Below, piece after piece: positions 6,662 to 14,377 of a stretch of 64,000 nt of DNA. The notes under the pieces were generated by a model that did not search any database, had not been told where the DNA came from, and saw only the letters and a program-made list of their open reading frames with translations. The stretch is from Candidatus Riflebacteria bacterium HGW-Riflebacteria-1 (GTDB lineage Bacteria; Muiribacteriota; Ozemobacteria; Ozemobacterales; Ozemobacteraceae). Location of the stretch: the NCBI GenBank assembly GCA_002839445.1, contig PGYB01000019.1, positions 1 to 64,000 on the forward strand. The letters are read 5' to 3'. The first letter of the stretch is position 1, and every line of letters begins with the position of its first letter. The translations under genes were made by a program, and so were the position numbers.

Positions 6662-7417
6662 TTAAATAGTCATCTTAAAGTTTTCGCCACCGTTATTATC
6701 CCATTTCTGCTGCTGGTTTCCGTGCTGGTCGACCGACAACATATTGAAACAATAATTGATTTCTTCACCACGTGGAGCCCAGATCTGAGCTTTGAATACC
6801 CTGGGCATGTCAATTTTTTTTACCGCCGCCATGCGACCATGTTCATAGAGCGGGTCTCCAGAACGATAGGCAACGTGGCTGACCGAGAATTCGCTGCCCC
6901 AGTCAACGCCTTCTACTTCGAGCTCGGTATTCTGTGGATATGCCCAGTTACCAAGGCTCCAGTGCAGACGAATGTGTACACAGCTGCCGGAATGATCGAT
7001 AAATTCAATAGTCTTTGGCATAATCAGCTGGGTAAAATTATCGCTGACCTTCTCAGTACCGTTGCTATAACGAATTTGAAAAAAGTAATGAAACAGATAG
7101 CGCTCGGCTCCGTCGTAGTGCGTGGGAATGCGAACAACCCATGAGCGGCGTAGTGGAGCCGTTCCCCATTCTGGCATCATGGTGAAGGTCTCGGTGTTTT
7201 CCCAGTTAACCGGGCTGTTCAAGTGCCCCAGCGCCATGCCGAAAGTTACGGATTCGATGTCGTCTTCCTGGTCTACCCATTCTTTTTTTAGATAGGTGAA
7301 GCCTTCGAAAGGAAGAGTGGCAGGAACTTCGAGCGCTATGCCATCAGAGATGCCAGCTTTCTGCCGGGCGGCTACGGGATCAGTTTCTCGAACAAGTGCA
7401 ACTGGTTGTGTCTTCAT
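6662..7417 (-). CDS. Cytoplasmic protein with starch-binding-like (CBM25/53-type) domain
   Basis: This 251-residue protein has no signal peptide. The C-terminal end reads WDNNGGENFKMTI, which strongly recalls the end of CBM25/CBM53 starch-binding modules, and the preceding strands fit a beta-sandwich. The N-terminal half (roughly residues 35-135) may be a second, more diverged sandwich. No catalytic domain is attached. A soluble glycogen- or glucan-binding protein is a reasonable inference, but I do not recognise a named family. The preceding gap contains an extended -10 promoter inside an inverted repeat, so it is probably transcribed separately from the TPR gene upstream. Confidence 0.6.
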   Translation of the reverse strand: MKTQPVALVRETDPVAARQKAGISDGIALEVPATLPFEGFTYLKKEWVDQEDDIESVTFGMALGHLNSPVNWENTETFTMMPEWGTAPLRRSWVVRIPTHYDGAERYLFHYFFQIRYSNGTEKVSDNFTQLIMPKTIEFIDHSGSCVHIRLHWSLGNWAYPQNTELEVEGVDWGSEFSVSHVAYRSGDPLYEHGRMAAVKKIDMPRVFKAQIWAPRGEEINYCFNMLSVDQHGNQQQKWDNNGGENFKMTI

Positions 7418-7437
7418 TAATTCGCTTCCCTAAATTT

Positions 7438-7468
7438 GGCGCTATCAAAGTATAGCACAATCAGCGCC
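7438..7468 (-). promoter_or_regulatory. Promoter within an inverted repeat, possible operator
   Basis: On the minus strand TGCTATACT is an extended -10 element (TATACT at 7449-7454). It is bracketed by the inverted arms GGCGCT (7438-7443) and AGCGCC (7463-7468). The arrangement suggests a repressor site over the promoter of the starch-binding-like gene. Confidence 0.45.
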
Positions 7469-7484
7469 GATTTATAAAGGTCAA

Positions 7485-8840
7485 CTACTCGCCAAGAGTT
7501 TTTTTTGCCGAGTCAATATCTCTTATCATGGCTTGCGCATCTTTAGCGAGTTTACTGTCTGGAACCAGGCTAATAACACGCTGGAACGATGAAATGGCGC
7601 GTTCAAAAGCGGCAGAATCGCCGGCGAGGCCCTTGTCGGTCCAGGCAAGCCCCATGTGATAGTTGAGTTCAGGGTTTTCGCCGTGTTGTTCAAGAGCGGC
7701 CGCGTATTTTTCGAGAGCTTCATCAAGCTTGCCACGCTTGTAAAGGTCGTAACCCTCACCATGCAAACCCTGCGCGGCGCCTTCTGGCGTTGCCGGTTGC
7801 GAACCACTTGCGACATTATCGGTGCGGCGGCGGCGGTTGCTGCGCGCCAGCTCTTCTCTTTTATAACGCTCTTCTTCTTCTTTTTCCATGGCTTCGCGGG
7901 CCAGGCGTTCTTCTTCAGCCTGCTTCAACATCGCCACCCTGGTGTTTTCCTGTTCGCGCCATTTGTCGATACCTGAAATGAATGGAGCCATACGTGACGC
8001 ATATTCGCCGGGCGCCTTGCGGATTGTCGCAAAAAGCTCTTCGGCATAAGGGTACATACCGTTCATATACTGCAGCGCCGCGAAGTAATAACGGGTCTCA
8101 AGATTGTCGGGATCGACCTTGAACCGTGCCGAATACACCTGGTCAGCACGCGTCAGCAGTCCTTTGTCATCTATTGCCCCCAGAGCCGGATCAGCGAACA
8201 TTTTTGTAAAATACAGATCGAGAGCGGGATTAAGCCCAGAGCGGTCAAGAGTTGTGAAAACCTCGGCCAGCGGGCCACTCTCTTTACCAAAATAGGTCTC
8301 AAGTTCGAGGTCTGGCTCGCGTGGCTTTTCGCTGGTAATTTCGATGTCGTCGAAAACCAGCAGATCGCGTTCGCTGCTGTCTGAAGCTACTTTTGCCTCA
8401 GGAATCACCAGACCGTAACGCCGCAGACGGGTGCCAGAACCTATCAGCGAGAGAGTTTCGGTTTTAACCGGATCGATGTTAAGCATTGAGACGGGAGTTT
8501 TGATACCGCCAAGCATTTTCTGGAGTTCGATGACGCGCGGATGGTCGGGAGCCTGCAATGACGCCTCACGCAAAATTTTGCGCGCCTTTTCCAGCGCCTT
8601 GAGATCGATGTAAACCTGAGTCAACCAGACCCGAGCCGCAAAATTCTGACGATCAAGCATCAGAACGTTTTCGAACTCAAGCGCAGCACCAGTGAGATCA
8701 CCACGCTTATAGCAATCTTGCCCCTGTTGTAGAAAGCCGCTGATGTCTTCGTGGGTCTGGGCTTTGACCAGCCTCCAGTCAGAATGAAACAGCAGTATAA
8801 CAGCAATCAGCCCGGATAGTTTTAGCAGGCGTAGCATCAT
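7485..8840 (-). CDS. Exported TPR-repeat protein
   Basis: This 451-residue protein begins with a hydrophobic signal segment (about residues 1-26). N-terminal TPR-like helices run from about 30 to 110 (DCYKRGDLTGAALEFENVL, LDRQNFAARVWLTQVYIDL). The middle is unassigned and the C-terminal TPR pair lies at about 375-440 (GYDLYKRGKLDEALEKY, NPELNYHMGLAWTDKG). A strongly charged coiled-coil stretch rich in Glu, Lys and Arg lies at about residues 300-340. It overlaps the start of the FG-GAP gene's stop codon by four bases, so it is the last gene of the pilin-like operon. A periplasmic scaffold role in that system is inferred from context only. Confidence 0.75.
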   Translation of the reverse strand: MMLRLLKLSGLIAVILLFHSDWRLVKAQTHEDISGFLQQGQDCYKRGDLTGAALEFENVLMLDRQNFAARVWLTQVYIDLKALEKARKILREASLQAPDHPRVIELQKMLGGIKTPVSMLNIDPVKTETLSLIGSGTRLRRYGLVIPEAKVASDSSERDLLVFDDIEITSEKPREPDLELETYFGKESGPLAEVFTTLDRSGLNPALDLYFTKMFADPALGAIDDKGLLTRADQVYSARFKVDPDNLETRYYFAALQYMNGMYPYAEELFATIRKAPGEYASRMAPFISGIDKWREQENTRVAMLKQAEEERLAREAMEKEEEERYKREELARSNRRRRTDNVASGSQPATPEGAAQGLHGEGYDLYKRGKLDEALEKYAAALEQHGENPELNYHMGLAWTDKGLAGDSAAFERAISSFQRVISLVPDSKLAKDAQAMIRDIDSAKKTLGE

Positions 8841-10153
8841 TTAAAAAAGACTTCCTGGCCAAGAACGGCTATTTTAATGTGATTGCGGGCGCGCGTTTTA
8901 AAAACATGCAACTGCTTTCCGGTGTAATTGATACCACCGGCGGCGATCATCTCAAGATAGCCGTTGTTGTTGAGATCAGCAAAGGTAAGCGGAGCAACCG
9001 TCTTGCCAATATACTTGGGATAACCCGGCAGCGGCGTGCCATTCCGCGAAAGCGCCATGACATACCCTGCCTTGATGCCAACACCCTCAGGATTCCATGC
9101 GGTAAAAACCAGGTCGGGACGGCCATCACCATCGATATCGATAATGCGTGGCGCGTGGTAAATGGCGTGTCCGGTCTTGAAAGGCCAGCCCGCCTTGGCC
9201 TGGCCATTGCGGTCACAAACAGTTATAGTACCGTCTGCCTGAGCAATAATGAATTCATCGCGCCCGTCACCATCAAGATCGGCAAGGCGCGGAGCAGTAT
9301 GCGCACCATCTGAAAGCGGAAATTCGGCAATCCGCTGTCCTTCGGTGTTCCACATGACAAATTTCTTGTCGGGGGTGGTAGTGAAAATCTCTTTTATGCC
9401 ATCACCATTAATATCGCCGGCATCAACGTTGAACGGCCAGGTCATGTTCGCCGCCGTCTCCTGCGGCCAGCCCTGCTTTGGCACGCCGGTCGCGCCCAGA
9501 ACCGTCACTTTACCGCCGTCGTCTTTGGCGATAATCTCTTTGATGCCTGAGCCATCAAGATCGCGCGCCACAACCGCTGCAGAAACCGATGTGTTCATTC
9601 TTACTTCCCAGATAAGGTGGCCGTTCTCATCGATACGGCTGACCATTCCTGACTTTGAACCGATAAACAGATTGAGCATGCCGCTGCCATCAACATCTGC
9701 AATCTCAGGCGCCGAAATAAGAATTTTGCCACGGGTGTTGAGCACCCATTTTTCGCGACCAAGAGCATTAAGGCAATAAATTTTGCCATCCTGTGAAGCT
9801 ACGATAATCTCGGTGGTGCCATCTTTGGTAAGATCGGCAAGCTGAACATCGGCAAGAATCGGGCCTCCGGTCTGCTTGGGCCAGTATGGCGGCCTGAAGA
9901 TCTCGCGACCGGTCGTCGAAAAGATATGTACCTTCCCGTCAGTGGCGCCAAAAATGATGTCTTTGAGACCATCACCATCAAAATCATCGATGACCTTTGG
10001 CTGACCATAGATATCACCATGCACCTGAGCCGAAAACATCAGATCAGAGTCTGACGGAGCGTCGCTTGACGACTGCGCCGACAGCTGCGGGCAGGCGCAG
10101 ATCAGAATGGCGAGACCAATTACCCGCACTGCAAAAAGCAGAATTTTTCTCAT
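8837..10153 (-). CDS. Exported FG-GAP/VCBS beta-propeller protein
   Basis: This 438-residue protein has a signal peptide (about residues 1-27, ending LSAQ). It is built of repeats carrying calcium-binding-style loops, including DFDGDGLKDI, DVDGSGMLNL, DLDGSGIKEI, DINGDGIKEI, DLDGDGRDEF, DIDGDGRPDL and DLNNNGYLEM. The spacing of these loops fits a seven- or eight-bladed integrin-alpha-like propeller. Such proteins are extracellular or periplasmic binding platforms. It lies between a pilin-like gene and the TPR gene in one run, so it may be a ligand-binding or tip component of the pseudopilus system, which is inference. Confidence 0.85.
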   Translation of the reverse strand: MRKILLFAVRVIGLAILICACPQLSAQSSSDAPSDSDLMFSAQVHGDIYGQPKVIDDFDGDGLKDIIFGATDGKVHIFSTTGREIFRPPYWPKQTGGPILADVQLADLTKDGTTEIIVASQDGKIYCLNALGREKWVLNTRGKILISAPEIADVDGSGMLNLFIGSKSGMVSRIDENGHLIWEVRMNTSVSAAVVARDLDGSGIKEIIAKDDGGKVTVLGATGVPKQGWPQETAANMTWPFNVDAGDINGDGIKEIFTTTPDKKFVMWNTEGQRIAEFPLSDGAHTAPRLADLDGDGRDEFIIAQADGTITVCDRNGQAKAGWPFKTGHAIYHAPRIIDIDGDGRPDLVFTAWNPEGVGIKAGYVMALSRNGTPLPGYPKYIGKTVAPLTFADLNNNGYLEMIAAGGINYTGKQLHVFKTRARNHIKIAVLGQEVFFK

Positions 10154-10173
10154 CTGTTGCTCCTCAAATGCAT

Positions 10174-10674
10174 TTAATAAACAACATAATCGCGATAGAT
10201 CTTGACCAGGGCCCGCAACTCGGCGGTAATACCGGTAGACTTGGCCACACCGTTAGTGGTTACTTCCCAGATGTCATAATTGCCTATTTTAACGCCTTTG
10301 CTATGGTGTGCAACGTTGTAGAAGCGCCGCCCCCCCTGTTCATAAGGCTTGACGCTGATCACTTTAAATTCGCCATCGGCAAACTGAATGTTGTATTCTT
10401 TAGTAACCCGGTCGTTGGTGTAACGCGGCGGGTATTCGAGATCATGATTGTTCATCAAATACTGGTTCGTTATATTAATCTTAACCTTTTCGAGCGCAGC
10501 CTGGGCGAAATTTCTCGCTTTTATACGCTGTGATTCAGCAAAGATCATATCAGTGGTCAGCCTTGAGCTCAGCCAGTATGCCACGCCAAGAATAGCGAAT
10601 ATGACCAGCAAAATGAGCGATACCATGGCAATAAACCCTTGCCGGGCGCTTTTTTTATGGCGTGAATCAGTCAT
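10174..10674 (-). CDS. PilX-like minor pilin / pseudopilin
   Basis: This 166-residue protein has a short basic N-terminus, then one hydrophobic segment (GFIAMVSLILLVIFAILGVAY) that begins like a prepilin but lacks the canonical Glu at position 5 of the mature form. It resembles PilX-type minor pilins. The rest is soluble with no motif I recognise. Its start overlaps the preceding prepilin gene by eight bases, showing coupling. It forms a set with the two prepilins upstream and would need a prepilin peptidase not found in this window. Confidence 0.65.
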   Translation of the reverse strand: MTDSRHKKSARQGFIAMVSLILLVIFAILGVAYWLSSRLTTDMIFAESQRIKARNFAQAALEKVKINITNQYLMNNHDLEYPPRYTNDRVTKEYNIQFADGEFKVISVKPYEQGGRRFYNVAHHSKGVKIGNYDIWEVTTNGVAKSTGITAELRALVKIYRDYVVY

Positions 10675-11293
10675 ATTCCCTCACAGTCTTTACGCAGACA
10701 AGGTCGGTTTCGAGCTTTACCGCAAAGTCGATCTTCTCTGAGCGCTCCGGTTTTTTCGGATCAGTCAGGGTCAACTTGATTTTGATCTGCCTGATATCGC
10801 CAGTGTCTTCAGAGAAAAACAGGTTTGAAGCCTGTTCGGCGATGACAGAACGTTTAACATTGCCGTTATAATCGGTCTTTTGCCTGATCAGCTCATTTTT
10901 ATCAATAAAATATTTGATATGATCGCGCTGCGTAAGGTCGGTAAAGGAAGTCAGGAAAAAGGCAACCTCTTCGCCGCCATTTTCAGGCTCTTTGTCCTTG
11001 TCGAAAATTGTAACCAGGTTCGGAAAAAGATCGCCAATTTTTTCGCCCTGCAAAAAGATGTGCCCATCTTCGTCCTGAGCCAGAATCGGGTTGATCTGCT
11101 TGAAGTCAGTGAATATCTGCTTCATGACCAGCTGGATTTTCTGGTTGAATTCCATGTGCTGCTGACCCCATTTAAAAGTCTGCAGATTGCTGCGAAACAC
11201 CATGATGAGCACCAGAATCATAAGCGCGATCACCAGAACTGAAACGCTCAGTTCAATCAGAGTAAAACCCTTGTCAGCGCGATATTTAATCAT
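10667..11293 (-). CDS. Prepilin with N-methylation signal (PilW/GspJ-like)
   Basis: This 208-residue protein has a classic type III signal, KGFTLIELSVSVLVIALM, with cleavage expected after the Gly and Glu5 present in the mature form. The hydrophobic helix is followed by a soluble domain. Position in the cluster (after the PilV-like gene, before the PilX-like gene) mirrors the usual pilV-pilW-pilX order, so a PilW/GspJ-like minor pilin is likely. There are three bases between it and the preceding gene. Confidence 0.85.
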   Translation of the reverse strand: MIKYRADKGFTLIELSVSVLVIALMILVLIMVFRSNLQTFKWGQQHMEFNQKIQLVMKQIFTDFKQINPILAQDEDGHIFLQGEKIGDLFPNLVTIFDKDKEPENGGEEVAFFLTSFTDLTQRDHIKYFIDKNELIRQKTDYNGNVKRSVIAEQASNLFFSEDTGDIRQIKIKLTLTDPKKPERSEKIDFAVKLETDLVCVKTVREYD

Positions 11294-11296
11294 GGT

Positions 11297-11764
11297 TTAG
11301 AATGTTGAGGAAGTCTTCAGATTAACAGTATTAGTGTTCGCTCGATAATTGAGCAGACGAAATTCTTTTTCTATGCCACTTTCCTGCCAGTTTAGAATAA
11401 CCGTCAGCTGCAAAAGATTGGTCTCTTTCGCGCCGGTGCCGATAACAGTGTGATCGGGAGCTTCTTCGATTACCAGTGTTCCAGATGCCTGATATTTCTG
11501 GCGAAAGGTTTCTGGCAGCGTGAACTCGGGGTAATTGCGGTCAGGAATATTAATGGTTATTGGCGCAGCCTGCCAGATAAAGGAGTCGCTGCGGGCACGG
11601 TCAAGAATGTTCTGTGCCGCGATCGAAGCTTCGAGAATCACCCCGCCCTTTTCGACAGTGCGCGTCCCCTGTATGAACATCATCAACACCGGCACAACAC
11701 CAACGCCAATAATAAAAACCGCCAGCAAAACCTCGACCAAAGAAAACGCTGCCCGTTGTCGCAT
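11297..11764 (-). CDS. Prepilin (PilV/GspI-like)
   Basis: This 155-residue protein begins MRQRAAFSLVEVLLAVFIIG, a prepilin signal with Ala in place of Gly at the cleavage site and Glu at mature position 5. The short soluble domain contains several beta-strand-like stretches. It is the first pilin-like gene of the glmM-downstream cluster, and its start codon shares one base with the stop of the lipoprotein gene upstream, indicating tight coupling. It is likely a minor pilin or type II secretion-like pseudopilin. Confidence 0.82.
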   Translation of the reverse strand: MRQRAAFSLVEVLLAVFIIGVGVVPVLMMFIQGTRTVEKGGVILEASIAAQNILDRARSDSFIWQAAPITINIPDRNYPEFTLPETFRQKYQASGTLVIEEAPDHTVIGTGAKETNLLQLTVILNWQESGIEKEFRLLNYRANTNTVNLKTSSTF

Positions 11765-12354
11765 CAGTAGCCTCTCCTTTTGCGCCCCTCGATATCAGGC
11801 GAGACATGCTCGTCGGCAAATCGGTCAAAGCTCTGCAGATACTCGATACCGGCACGCGCATTTTCGGCGGCGTGCGAATGCGGGTAAGTTTCAACGATGC
11901 GCTGATAGATTTTCAGCGCCATGTCGTTAGATTTGTTACGAAAATACAGTTCAGCGATGCAAAGCTCGGCAATGCTAGCTTCTTCTGTGTTCGGGTATCT
12001 TTTGGCCAGTTCGTCAAAAAGGGTGATAGCGTTAGTGAACTCGCCCTTTTCCATGAGTTCTACGCCTTGCATATACTGCTTCTCAAAAAACGAGCCAGTT
12101 TCTGACTTTTTTTTGCCGCCAGACACACCACCCGGCGTGTCGATCGAGTAATTCAAACCAGTGCTGTCAAGCATTTCAAGCGGCCGTTCAACCGTGACAG
12201 AGTGTGAACCTGAAGCGGTAACGGAGCCGGCGGCAGCCTTAGCGCTGCTGGTATTTTCAGGGCGCCCGGGCGGCGGCAAAGTACTGCGCCCGCAACAACC
12301 AGTCAGCTGTAGCAACGCAACGACAATCAGCAGGCTGTAAAATGCTTTGCGCAT
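11764..12354 (-). CDS. TPR-type outer-membrane lipoprotein (YbgF/BamD-like repeats)
   Basis: This gene has a lipoprotein signal, with LLQLTGC as lipobox and Cys20 as the acylated residue when translation starts at ATG 12354. An in-frame TTG at 12390 would extend it into glmM and is less likely. A Ser/Pro-rich linker is followed by TPR repeats at about residues 105-180 (MEKGEFTNAITLFDELAKRY, NTEEASIAELCIAELYF, NDMALKIYQRIVETYPHS), as in CpoB/YbgF and BamD. It precedes the pilin-like genes and may act as an outer-membrane pilotin or scaffold for them. That role is inferred from order only. Confidence 0.78.
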   Translation of the reverse strand: MRKAFYSLLIVVALLQLTGCCGRSTLPPPGRPENTSSAKAAAGSVTASGSHSVTVERPLEMLDSTGLNYSIDTPGGVSGGKKKSETGSFFEKQYMQGVELMEKGEFTNAITLFDELAKRYPNTEEASIAELCIAELYFRNKSNDMALKIYQRIVETYPHSHAAENARAGIEYLQSFDRFADEHVSPDIEGRKRRGY

Positions 12355-12358
12355 GGCA

Positions 12359-13708
12359 TCAGCAAAGATAACTTGAGATGGTTCTGGCAATACTTTCGAC
12401 CAGTCCCTTAATTTCGCCTTCGTCTGGCCCTTCGGCCATTACCCGCACGAGGTTCTCAGTTCCGGAGGGTCGCACCAGAACTCTTCCGCGCCCGGAAAGA
12501 CGCTTTTCGGTGTCTCGGATAGCTTCGACAATCTCTGGAACATTATCGAAATCTTTGGTTTTGACGCGAATGTTAACGAGCACCTGCGGCAACTTGCTCA
12601 TCACGCCGCTGAGTTCCTTGATGGTTGCGCCGGTTTCACGCATAATTCTGAGCAGGTTACACGCAGTCAACAGGCCATCCCCGGTAGTGGCATGTTCGGC
12701 CAGAATGATGTGTCCGCTCTGCTCGCCACCGACGACTGCCTGGTTTTTCTGCATTTCTTCAAGAACGTAGCGGTCACCCACTCTGGTCTTGAATACCTTG
12801 ATATCATTATTGCGCATGGCCAGATCGAGGCCAAGATTTGCCATTACCGTGGTCACCAGAGCGTTGCCCGGTAATTTTTCACGGTCTTTGAGATATTTGG
12901 CGGTTATGGCAAGAATAAAATCGCCATCGATAACATCGCCATCGCTCGAAATAGCAATTACCCGGTCAGCATCGCCATCAAATGAGAAGCCAACATCAAA
13001 ATGCTCTTTCTTCATGACATTGAGTATCGATGCAATACAAGTTGAGCCACACCCATCGTTGATATTAACACCATCTGGATTCACACCAATAGCGTCAACA
13101 CTGTAACCCAGGTCTGCGAAAAATTTGGGAGCCCAGCGTGCAAGCGCGCCATTGGCGCAATCAAGCGCGATTTTGAGGCGACGCGAACCAACATTCTCTC
13201 CGGCAACCCGTGCCAGATTACTGAGCCAGAAACTGGCTGAAGAGTCGTCGTGGCTGACAAACCCGACCTCGGCACCAGTCGGCAATTCAACTTTTCCGCC
13301 AGCAATAAGATCTTTTTCGATTGTTTCTTCGACAGCGTCAGATATTTTATAGCCGTCGGCACCAAATATTTTTATGCCGTTATCGAAAAAGGGGTTGTGC
13401 GAAGCGCTGAGCATGACACCGCCCATACCCTGCAATTCACGGGTTATAAAAGCGACAGACGGAGTTGGCAGAACGCCAAGCAGGCGTGCTTCGGCGCCCA
13501 TAGAGGCAACACCAGCAGCAACAACGTGTTCTAGCATGTCGCCAGAGCGACGAGTATCTTTGGCGATAAAGACCGGACGACCCTGTTTTTTGTGATTGAG
13601 CATGAGCTGACGGGTGGCCAGCTGCGCAATACGAAAAACGGTGTTGCCATCAAGCGGAAACTTGTTTGCCAGGCCTCTAACGCCATCAGTTCCAAAAAGT
13701 CGGGCCAT
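12359..13708 (-). CDS. glmM: Phosphoglucosamine mutase GlmM
   Basis: GlmM converts glucosamine-6-phosphate to glucosamine-1-phosphate for peptidoglycan and other envelope glycans. It is a full-length 449-residue enzyme starting MARLFGTDGVRG. The phosphoserine loop LSASHNPFFDNGIK lies near residue 100, the metal-binding loop is SFDGDADRVI, and the phosphate-binding C-terminal RPSGTENLVRVM is present. The GVRG start and the GGEQSGHIIL sugar-binding segment are typical of GlmM rather than of phosphoglucomutase. It leads the operon that continues with the lipoprotein and pilin-like genes, under an extended -10 promoter at 13743-13751. Confidence 0.95.
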   Translation of the reverse strand: MARLFGTDGVRGLANKFPLDGNTVFRIAQLATRQLMLNHKKQGRPVFIAKDTRRSGDMLEHVVAAGVASMGAEARLLGVLPTPSVAFITRELQGMGGVMLSASHNPFFDNGIKIFGADGYKISDAVEETIEKDLIAGGKVELPTGAEVGFVSHDDSSASFWLSNLARVAGENVGSRRLKIALDCANGALARWAPKFFADLGYSVDAIGVNPDGVNINDGCGSTCIASILNVMKKEHFDVGFSFDGDADRVIAISSDGDVIDGDFILAITAKYLKDREKLPGNALVTTVMANLGLDLAMRNNDIKVFKTRVGDRYVLEEMQKNQAVVGGEQSGHIILAEHATTGDGLLTACNLLRIMRETGATIKELSGVMSKLPQVLVNIRVKTKDFDNVPEIVEAIRDTEKRLSGRGRVLVRPSGTENLVRVMAEGPDEGEIKGLVESIARTISSYLC

Positions 13709-13742
13709 TGTTTAGCACTCCTGAAAAATCTGCTTTTTTAAG

Positions 13743-13751
13743 AGTATACCA
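13743..13751 (-). promoter_or_regulatory. Extended -10 promoter of glmM
   Basis: TGGTATACT on the minus strand is an extended -10 element (TATACT at 13743-13748) about 35-40 bases upstream of the glmM start. The -35 region is weak, as is common for extended -10 promoters. Confidence 0.5.
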
Positions 13752-13800
13752 CAACCGCCTGAGTAAACGCGCGGCATTTTTTGCGGGGCCTGAGTGGCCT

Positions 13801-13833
13801 AAAACGAAGCAGGCCGACGCGGTAACGTCGGCC
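13801..13833 (-). terminator. Terminator-like hairpin after the rotary ATPase operon
   Basis: An eight-base stem GGCCGACG/CGTCGGCC (13812-13819, 13826-13833) lies about 30 bases after the subunit K stop codon, with a modest TTTT run on the minus strand at 13801-13804. The gap between stem and U-run is long, so termination may be partial. Confidence 0.5.
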
Positions 13834-13863
13834 GGTTCTGCACAAACAGACAAAAGCAGTTTA

Positions 13864-14352
13864 TCAGGGGGCTGTAGCTGCTATTTCAGCCGCTTTAACC
13901 ATGACGTTTGAGTTAAGGATGAGAATGCCGACGACCATGGCGAACAGGCCAACCGATTCGGCGATACCCATGGCCACGATGATGTTACCGAAGCCTTTGC
14001 CACCATTGTCGACGAGAGCTCTGATGCCGGCGCCACCGATCATACCCTGAACATAAGCCGAAATAAGCTCACACATGCCAACGCCAAGGGCGATGCCAAA
14101 AAGCACTCCGCCATTCTCTGGGACACCTGCAAATGGTTCCATAAGGAAGTAAAGAATCATGCAGTAAAGGGTCTGACTGACCGGCATACCGACCAGACCG
14201 CTGAACTTACCAGAGAGTGGTTTGCCTTCTTTGCCTTCTTTTGCCCAACCGGCAGCAGCAGCAGTTCCTGCGGCCTTGATTCCCAGGCTGCTGCCCAGTC
14301 CACCAAAACCCATTATCAGACCCAGAGAGAGTTTTCCCAGCATTGCTAACAT
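13864..14352 (-). CDS. ntpK: V/A-type ATPase membrane rotor subunit K
   Basis: This rotor (c-type) subunit has four membrane helices arranged as two hairpins. I place the start at ATG 14352, which has AGGAG upstream, giving 162 residues, and not at the longer frame to 14448. The ion-carrying glutamate is Glu132 (GIAESVGLF). Gln60 with Ser59 (MPVSQTLY) and Gln102 (YVQGMIGG) occupy the positions that bind Na+ in Enterococcus hirae NtpK (Thr64, Gln65, Gln110, Glu139). A Na+-coupled rotor is therefore plausible, though Thr is replaced by Ser. Only the second hairpin carries Glu, as in V-type rotors. Confidence 0.9.
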   Translation of the reverse strand: MLAMLGKLSLGLIMGFGGLGSSLGIKAAGTAAAAGWAKEGKEGKPLSGKFSGLVGMPVSQTLYCMILYFLMEPFAGVPENGGVLFGIALGVGMCELISAYVQGMIGGAGIRALVDNGGKGFGNIIVAMGIAESVGLFAMVVGILILNSNVMVKAAEIAATAP

Positions 14353-14377
14353 TTTCTTGCTCCTTAAAGAGAGTTGA

